A stretch of 13,888 nucleotides of DNA from Stephanodiscus triporus (taxonomy: Eukaryota; Bacillariophyta; Thalassiosirophyceae; Thalassiosirales; Thalassiosiraceae). Position 1 is the stretch's first letter. The number at the start of each line of letters is the position of its first letter. Of this stretch, positions 8,603-13,888 are shown in pieces. The translations under genes were made by a program, and so were the position numbers. The DNA lies in the NCBI GenBank assembly GCA_036939755.1, contig JALLAZ010000579.1:1-13888 (forward strand), read 5' to 3'. The notes under the pieces are model-generated. The model was not told the origin of the DNA. It did no database searches and saw only the letters and a program-made list of their open reading frames with translations.

Positions 8603-9944
8603 TCACCAAAGTCTACCTCGCGATAATGAATCCAAACCAGGCCACGATGGATCAACACCTGCATCTAAAAGTCCAGCCCCTACAATATTCGCACTATCAC
8701 CAATCTTCTCTCCGGAATCGGATTTGTCTTCATTCTTCTTGTCGTGTGTCTTATCTTTGGTGATGGCAAAATTGCCCCTTTTCTTATCTCCTTCGTTATT
8801 ATTCAGTCTACGACCCAGAACGCCATCGAACATGTCTACCATCCCCCTCCTCCCTTCATTCCTCCCTTCTTCCATCATCACATCCAACAGCACTGGATCC
8901 ACCACATCCCTTAGAATGTCCCTTCGGCTGGCCAGCACCTCCTTGACGCGCTGGTACAGAATGGCGTCGTGACAGATGGGAAAGATAAAAGAGCGTGTAT
9001 CCATGACCGTCGGAGCAGCGACGTAGAAGTTCCTAATCCTCTCATTGGCATGCAGGTCCAGGGGAGCAAATCCTTGCACGGCGGGGATTATGGCACTGTC
9101 CGCAATCGTCGTGGACGACAAAGAAGAGCGGCGACGAAAGGGCGAAATCATAGGCTCGTCGTCGTCGTCGTCGTCGCTATCGTCATTCGAATCAACTTCA
9201 GAATCATTTGACGAGTCTAAACCATCTTTGGTGGAAAGAACTCCATCGGCGCTATCTTTCTTGGGGAGAGGGAGGGGCAAATCCCAGTAATCGATTTTGG
9301 CCTNTGGAAAGAACTCCATCGGCGCTATCTTTCTTGGGGAGAGGGAGGGGCAAATCCCAGTAATCGATTTTGGCCTTTTTTCGGCGTCTTGGTGCCGATT
9401 CTTTCGTCGCGCGTTTCCTGGCAGCCGTGGTTTTGTCGTCCTCATAATCAAACTCGTCATCGACGTCATCACTTTCATCGCCCCCCTCGGGGGCACGAAA
9501 AGGAGGCGGCCCCAAGCATGCGCTTCCACCGACTACTTCTCCATCGGTGAAGATATCATGCGCGTCCACCGCGGCATTGACCAAGGCCGCGACGTAATTC
9601 TCGATTAGAAGCGCCAACGTGGCCACGCTAACAGGATCTACTTGTTCGGGGAGGACGTCTCCCGAGCCGTGCATCAGTAGTGGTAGATCTGGGACAAGGG
9701 CGTGTGCGAGGGTGTTGTGTTGTACAGATGATGATTTTTTATTCCTACCACCTTTGAGTGCGGCCGTGTCAGAGTCAGGCGTTTTTCTTCCTTCGGCATG
9801 TTGTGGTAATTGCGGAGACGCGCTGATCGGATTGCTTCCCGAAAACGCCGCGGGCACTCCTAATTGACCAGAGCCACCGGGATGATGATTGGGAGGGAGG
9901 GGAGGGATAATAGTTGAGGGGTTGGTCGGTGATGCTAGGGACAT
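8603..9944 (-). CDS. Unrecognised acidic, probably nuclear protein, frame broken at an assembly join
   Basis: As printed, the frame from the ATG at 9944 ends early at 9252 and a second frame runs to 8603. The break is caused by a 72-bp duplication plus one N (73 nt, +1). Counting the repeat once gives a single 422-residue frame. Residues 1-80 are Pro/Ser/Gly-rich. Residues about 84-132 (PDLPLLMHGSGDVLPE, then IENYVAALVNAAVDAHD) look like a helical pair faintly reminiscent of TAF13/SPT3-type histone folds. An Arg/Lys cluster RRRKKAK (186-192) precedes DYWDLPLPLPKK. A Ser/Asp-rich acidic run follows (about 217-240). A second ordered block covers about 267-335 (SFIFPICHDAILYQRVKEVL). The charged C-tail is Lys/Asp-rich. 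A role in a transcription or chromatin complex is possible but unproven; I do not recognise the family. Confidence 0.75.
9159..9183 (-). repeat. CGT/ACG trinucleotide run coding for Asp
   Basis: A run of CGTCGT units interrupted by CGCTAT encodes the poly-Asp stretch of the acidic linker in the gene at 8603-9944. It is in frame, so length changes of whole units would only vary the acidic run. Confidence 0.6.
9232..9376. repeat. Perfect 72-bp direct duplication flanking a single N
   Basis: The 72 bases at 9232-9303 recur without a visible mismatch at 9305-9376, separated only by the N at 9304. The 73-nt surplus shifts the frame of the gene across it, and using the repeat once restores a clean frame. 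This is the pattern of two contig ends with an unresolved overlap joined through one N. It is most likely an assembly artefact, not a real tandem duplication. Confidence 0.85.
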
Positions 9945-10254
9945 CCTGAATTCTGGCTTACACAGAGAGGTGCGGCAGAGCGAAAAAAGTGGTATCGTAC
10001 TAAGTCAGGGAAAAAAAGAAAGATTGTGTTGTAGGAGTAGGTATCGTAGGTAGTTTGGGGGGAGAGGGGGGGAGGCAGGGGGCACGCCCTCGAAAACAGG
10101 ACCGCAGCACCAACGCAAAACCCGCCTCGCTCGTCGCTCGCTCACGTGATCTCTTCCCCGCCGGCTAGTGCGTTCGTAGGCGGCAAGGATTGATACCTGC
10201 TACCTAGCTCCTAGCCGGACACTGCCAAGTCTTGCCGCCCACCAACACCATACA
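9945..10254. promoter_or_regulatory. Divergent promoter region, acidic nuclear protein and COX10
   Basis: GTATCGTA occurs at 9992-9999 and 10041-10048. Read on the minus strand it is TACGATAC, 47 and 96 nt before the ATG at 9944. A G-rich stretch at 10057-10082 has runs of six, seven and five G. A perfect palindrome TCACGTGA (10142-10149) contains the CACGTG E-box/G-box core bound by bHLH or bZIP factors in other eukaryotes. It lies 105 nt before the COX10 ATG. Regulatory roles are inferred. Confidence 0.5.
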
Positions 10255-11697
10255 ATGACCGGCGGTGTTATTCTGTCATGCTGCCAGGTGCACAACTATT
10301 GGCGTTCTGCAATACGGAGGAGCAATCGTCCCCGCGCAGCCGGCATCGTCCGTCGGCGCGTGTGTCCATCTCACAACGCTCGCGATGCAGGCCGCCGTTT
10401 CTCAACCTCGGCGACCGATGGCAACGCGCAACGCAATACTATCAATAAAGTAGCCTCGGATGACGGCACCCCACCAGCCGACTCGCAGATCAACGCAGCA
10501 TCCGGCAATTCGCTCGCGTCCAACCTGGCAGAACTATCGAAGGCCCGTCTATCCGCTCTGGTAGTCTCTACCACCGCTTTTGGGTTCCTCTCCGCGGGGC
10601 CCACGGCCTTGGCGTTCACGTCCCTCCCCACGTTCTTCGCGGCCTCCGTGGGCACTGCGATGTGCGCTAGCTCCGCCGCGACCTTCAATCAGGTAATCGA
10701 GGTGGAGAGGGATGGACGGATGAAACGCACGAGCAACCGTCCGTTGGTTACTGGAGCGGTGTCCAAGGACGTCGCGGTGGGATTGGGATGTCTCACGGGT
10801 GCCTCCGGCGGTCTGATTCTCGGCCTTGGCACCGACCCCGTCACGACCGCTCTGGGCATCGGAAACATCGGACTATACGCGGGAATGTACACCTACCTCA
10901 AACCCAGGTCTGAAATTAATACGTGGATCGGCGCGGTTGTGGGTGCAATCCCCCCCGTCATGGGATGGACTGCCGCGGGCGGTTCGATAACGGACCCCGA
11001 GGCCGTGCTATTGGGAACAACGCTATTTTTATGGCAATTCCCTCATTTCTTCGCTTTGAATTGGATGTACAGAGCTGATTACAAACGGGGAGGTTTTTCC
11101 ATGGTGGCCGTAAATGATCCCAATGGTGATCGCACCGCCGGTCTCATCAAACGATATGGCATGTATCTGGCATCGCTTCCATTTATAAGCGCGGCATTGG
11201 AGGTGACGTCACCAATGTTCGCCGTGGACGCGGGGATTTTATTGAATGGCTATGCTCTGCATGTTGCTTCCGAATTTGATAAGGAAAGGAGCAATGCCAA
11301 TGCGAGGAAGGTATTCTTGACAAGTCTCTGGTATTTGCCGTGCGTAATGATGCTATTTTTGTTGCATTCTCGAAGGTGGCATGAAGAGGTCACAGATGAC
11401 AACAAATCGACTCTGAAAAATGGGGATGTGGGTGATGTATCGTTGCTCGTATCCATGCAAAAACTCATGAATGAAATTCAAGCCAAGGGAAGAGAGTTAT
11501 GCATGCATGAGGCCATTGCATCAAAGGACATTGGGTTGTGGCTTGGCAGCGATTCAAGTAAGATTGCGATAGATGGGTCGAAATGTCCTATAGCTATTGG
11601 AAAGGCGGCTGCCAGCTCTTCAATAGCTACGAAGGAAGCACTTGAGTTGAAACAAGAATCTTCACAGGAAGAGTCACCAAGCAATGAGAGTGTCTAG
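10255..11697 (+). CDS. COX10: Protohaem IX farnesyltransferase (haem O synthase), mitochondrial
   Basis: The 480-residue product is a UbiA-type prenyltransferase that farnesylates haem B to haem O, the first step to haem A of cytochrome c oxidase, in the inner mitochondrial membrane. The first 50 residues are Arg-rich without acidic residues until D44, with RRFSTSA at 47-53 as a plausible matrix-peptidase site. FNQVIEVERDGRMKRTSNRPL (N145, D153) is the first Asp-rich prenyl-diphosphate motif; INTWIGAVVGAIPPVMGW (221-238) and FLWQFPHFFALNWMYRADYK (258-277) are COX10 signatures. Several hydrophobic segments cover about 98-370. Residues 375-480 form a hydrophilic Ser/Glu/Lys-rich extension that I do not recognise; it makes the protein a little longer than human COX10 (443). 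GC content falls clearly around 11030, inside the gene. No intron is seen. The ATG is the first in frame before the transit peptide. Confidence 0.95.
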   Translation: MTGGVILSCCQVHNYWRSAIRRSNRPRAAGIVRRRVCPSHNARDAGRRFSTSATDGNAQRNTINKVASDDGTPPADSQINAASGNSLASNLAELSKARLSALVVSTTAFGFLSAGPTALAFTSLPTFFAASVGTAMCASSAATFNQVIEVERDGRMKRTSNRPLVTGAVSKDVAVGLGCLTGASGGLILGLGTDPVTTALGIGNIGLYAGMYTYLKPRSEINTWIGAVVGAIPPVMGWTAAGGSITDPEAVLLGTTLFLWQFPHFFALNWMYRADYKRGGFSMVAVNDPNGDRTAGLIKRYGMYLASLPFISAALEVTSPMFAVDAGILLNGYALHVASEFDKERSNANARKVFLTSLWYLPCVMMLFLLHSRRWHEEVTDDNKSTLKNGDVGDVSLLVSMQKLMNEIQAKGRELCMHEAIASKDIGLWLGSDSSKIAIDGSKCPIAIGKAAASSSIATKEALELKQESSQEESPSNESV

Positions 11698-12078
11698 ATG
11701 AGGTCATTCTTGTGAAGCGTCAAGTGTGTTTATCCTTATTTCTTATTGTAAATCTAAAGAGTGTCAGAATACAGAGTGTTTTGAACACACTATGGTCACT
11801 TAAAGCAGACAAGCATCGTCGAACAAAAAGAGGGGTGAAGGAAAATGACACATCGGTCAAAGATGGCTGAGTAGGATGTGGCAAGTCCGTGCTGTGCAGA
11901 GCTTTAGGGTGGGTGAGTGTAAAGAGTCGCATCGCGTCTTGTATGAACGTTCACTTTCACAGTCTCTATCAATTCCTACGTGGATTATTTTACGAACGGA
12001 AGTCTCGTCCAGGGGAGGCGACGAGCGATTCGCCGCACTCGAAGGGAGAGTGAGAGGCGAGAGGCGGCGAATCGCGCT
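11698..12078. other. Intergenic region between COX10 and the MOSC gene
   Basis: No gene is supported. It should contain the COX10 3' end and the promoter of the MOSC gene. A TGTAAA at 11747-11752 could be an algal-type polyadenylation signal. The open frame of the next gene extends back to a GTG at 11980, but there is no ATG before 12079. The GTATCGTA motif of the other promoters is absent. Confidence 0.5.
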
Positions 12079-13140
12079 ATGCCCCCGCCGACCCCGCGCG
12101 TAAGACGAGGACGAGGACGACGTCTCGATCATGTCGTCGTCGTCGTCCACGCGATCGTGTCGCTGTGTCTCGCCGCCGCCGCGGTCGTCGTGACGGCGCC
12201 GTCGTCTCCGTCGTCGTCGTCGTTCGCGCTCGTCGCCTTCCGCCATCCCCCCCCCTCGCGGACAACGAGGTGTTCCGTCGTCCGTGCCCCTGCGTCGGCG
12301 GCGGCGGGCGGTGGCGGGGATGACGCCGACGCGAACCGATTCGATGGCGGGACCGTCCTCGACAGGATCGCCCGGGCCCTCGGCCTCGACGCGCCCACGA
12401 AATCGCGGCCGTCGACCGACCGTGGATCGGGTCGCGATCCAGGCGGGGGGACGCGAGGCCGGGTGATCCGTACGGCCGTACGGCCGTTCCAGGAGGGGGG
12501 GGGGTCGATCCCGTCCTCCGCGTCGTACACGACGCGCAAGACGTCGATGCCAGCGATAATCGTCTCGGAGGCGGGGGCGGTCGGGGATTACAATCACCAT
12601 CGCACCTCGGCGCTCAGGTCCACCCCGGACAGGGCGATTTCGATACTGACGGGGGACGTCGGGTCGTACGTGCGTTCGCTCGACGGGGGGTACTTCGCTG
12701 ACGATGGCGTCTGGAACGACGACAGCGACGATGGCGGAGACGACGGCCGCCGTGGCTACAGGGACGGAGATCTCGGCGAGAACGTGCTGGTGGACGGCGT
12801 GGACTTCGATTATTTCGAGGTCGGGATGCGATATCGATTCTCGTCATCGACTTCGTCGTTGAACGGGGGGGACGGAGACGCCGCGACGACCGCGACGACG
12901 ATATCGGAGGAGGGCGTCGTCGTCGAAATCACCGAACCGATGGAGCCGTGCGCGAATTTGTGCAAGTTGCCGTACGTCAACGACCCGTCGTTGGAGCCGA
13001 GGCACCGGGTGGCGCGGTGTCAGTACTTCCTTGAGGCGCTGTGGCAGAGGGAGGGATTGAGGGGGTGGTACGCAAAGGTGGTACGCGGTGGGGTCGTACG
13101 AGTCGGCGATTCATTGACGGTCGCTGTTGCCCTGGCATAA
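12079..13140 (+). CDS. MOSC-domain protein with N-terminal targeting leader
   Basis: From the ATG the product has 353 residues. Basic residues 7-15 precede a hydrophobic stretch at about 18-40, then SSSSFALVAFR (45-55). This resembles a signal peptide followed by a plastid transit segment of the diatom type, although the Phe context is not the classic ASAFAP. The MOSC domain covers about 160-348: AGAVGD, AISILTGD, GDLGENVLVDGVDF (230-243), EPCANLCKLP (289-298, with candidate sulfur-carrying Cys291) and a closing GWYAKVVRGGVVRVGDSL. MOSC domains carry sulfur or bind molybdenum cofactor, as in MOCOS and mARC, or in stand-alone YiiM-like proteins. This one stands alone, without the MOSC_N barrel or a PLP domain. 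Asp/Gly-rich insertions interrupt the fold at about 205-228. The gene is markedly GC-rich and contains a run of ten G at 12495-12504. The substrate is unknown. Confidence 0.8.
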   Translation: MPPPTPRVRRGRGRRLDHVVVVVHAIVSLCLAAAAVVVTAPSSPSSSSFALVAFRHPPPSRTTRCSVVRAPASAAAGGGGDDADANRFDGGTVLDRIARALGLDAPTKSRPSTDRGSGRDPGGGTRGRVIRTAVRPFQEGGGSIPSSASYTTRKTSMPAIIVSEAGAVGDYNHHRTSALRSTPDRAISILTGDVGSYVRSLDGGYFADDGVWNDDSDDGGDDGRRGYRDGDLGENVLVDGVDFDYFEVGMRYRFSSSTSSLNGGDGDAATTATTISEEGVVVEITEPMEPCANLCKLPYVNDPSLEPRHRVARCQYFLEALWQREGLRGWYAKVVRGGVVRVGDSLTVAVALA

Positions 13141-13737
13141 AAAGTCAAGTAAAATGAAAAAATGGAGCTCCTAGAGTATGTTTTTTTTATTTATTTTTGG
13201 TTTACCGTAAATTTGAGGGGCTTATTTCCCAGCGTTTATGAGGGCCACAACCAAACTTTATAGATACAACCCCCGATTGAGTGAGGGGTTGAATAAACTA
13301 TCACCAGTGTCGGCCCCATGGGCAGGGGCCAAGAAATAAGCTCTCTCAATTCATGAGTTGGGTTTTGAGAGAGATGTGATAATTTAATTTTTTTTTTTTT
13401 ACTAACAAATATGAATGAAAGTGGGAGTAAAATACACCAACCTTCTATCAATCATATCTTGGTCAGTTTGCATACCCAAACCATGCCCCAAGGGAGACTT
13501 CCTATTTTTTCGACCCGCCCTACAATATTTAAGTGGGTCTGAGGTCAGAATTATCGATATTTAGAAACCGAGTTGCCAATTGAGGTCAAACAAACAGTAT
13601 GCCAGGTGTGTTTTTGGTTTTCGGACTGCTTGCTAGAAGGTAGAGTAAATACGTATTGACATTGCTTTTGTATTGGGCCATTACACACCTTAACGTTTCA
13701 CTCTACTGCTTTCGCTTTCACTACAACCACCAGACTT
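13141..13737. other. Non-coding interval with clustered hairpins
   Basis: GC content drops sharply right after the MOSC stop codon. No gene is supported; the one 71-codon minus-strand frame is Lys/Ser-rich and starts weakly. The notable content is three adjacent stem-loops at 13267-13373 and a poly-T run at 13386-13400. The rest shows nothing I can name. Confidence 0.55.
13267..13373. repeat. Cluster of three consecutive stem-loops
   Basis: CAACCCC/GGGGTTG (13267-13291, 11-nt loop), GGCCCC/GGGGCC (13312-13330, 7-nt loop) and CTCTCTCAA/TTGAGAGAG (13341-13373, 15-nt loop) follow one another within 107 bases. The third is followed by a poly-T run. They may be part of a structured 3' UTR of the MOSC gene or a small RNA. 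No known RNA family is recognised. Confidence 0.5.
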
Positions 13738-13888
13738 CTAATGGCGGATTTCCTGCAGGTGCCTGATGGCTCTCTTCAGCATCTCCATTGCATCTGGGCT
13801 AGAAGCAACAATCTTCACGTCAAAGGCTCCTACTTCCCCCTGTCACTAGTGTCATCACCCTTCGCCTTGAGGGACTCGCGGATTGCAT
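13738..13888 (-). CDS. 3' end of an unknown gene, cut by the window edge and frame-broken
   Basis: On the minus strand one frame entering from the edge (IRESLKAKGDDTSDRG) stops at 13830. A second frame then reads GAFDVKIVASSPDAMEML, KRAIRHLQEIRH and a TAG at 13738-13740. Both pieces look like real protein. They would join in frame if the G run at 13840-13836 (minus strand) had six G instead of five. A 29-nt GT-AG intron would also join them, but that is very short. The run length points to a sequencing error or a genuine frameshift. The family is not recognised. Confidence 0.45.

Noticed and set aside
11857..12600. A 247-codon minus-strand frame opposite the MOSC gene
   Set aside because: It is Arg-rich antisense of a GC-rich coding region and has no family features; the plus strand has clear MOSC motifs.
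1..13888. tRNA genes, CRISPR arrays or a bacterial operon
   Set aside because: No cloverleaf, regularly spaced repeats or Shine-Dalgarno-led gene chain was seen; introns and SF3B5 show a eukaryotic nucleus.

Overview
The window looks like nuclear DNA from a unicellular stramenopile alga, most likely a diatom. Protein genes sit a few hundred bases apart on both strands. Two have a single short GT-AG intron (79 and 89 nt). One product starts with a signal-peptide-like leader followed by a Ser/Phe/Ala/Arg segment, as in diatom plastid or secretory proteins. Base composition swings sharply between genes. The organism call is inference; no rRNA or organelle marker is present. No tRNA, CRISPR array or intact mobile element was seen.

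Layout. 1-1114: mixed-composition DNA with no convincing gene, a long G-run block and an imperfect inverted repeat. 1115-2653: a decayed coding region, broken into at least five frames, of unknown family. 2654-3719: non-coding DNA with a strong 49-nt hairpin, a smaller hairpin and the promoter of the next gene. 3720-6126 (+): a BEACH protein of the NSMAF/FAN type, with an intron whose donor site contains the apparent stop codon; it has no WD40 tail. 6250-7757 (-): a type II membrane GT-A glycosyltransferase in two exons. 7973-8245 (+): SF3B5, a small core subunit of the U2 snRNP SF3b complex, divergent from the glycosyltransferase. 8603-9944 (-): an acidic, probably nuclear protein of unknown family. 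Its frame is broken only by a 72-bp duplication around a single N, which looks like an assembly join. 10255-11697 (+): COX10, haem O synthase. 12079-13140 (+): a very GC-rich MOSC-domain protein with an N-terminal targeting leader. 13141-13737: non-coding DNA with three hairpins in a row. 13738-13888 (-): the 3' end of an unknown gene, frame-broken in this sequence.

The genes are housekeeping genes of unrelated function (membrane traffic, glycosylation, splicing, possible transcription, haem A synthesis, sulfur/molybdenum cofactor chemistry), not one pathway. What links them is a recurrent 8-mer, GTATCGTA/TACGATAC. It occurs five times, only upstream of genes, and reads TACGATAC in the sense direction 47-112 nt before three start codons. 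The points most worth checking are this motif, the N junction, the intron-restored BEACH protein and the structured intergenic elements. I did not find a clear new multi-gene system.
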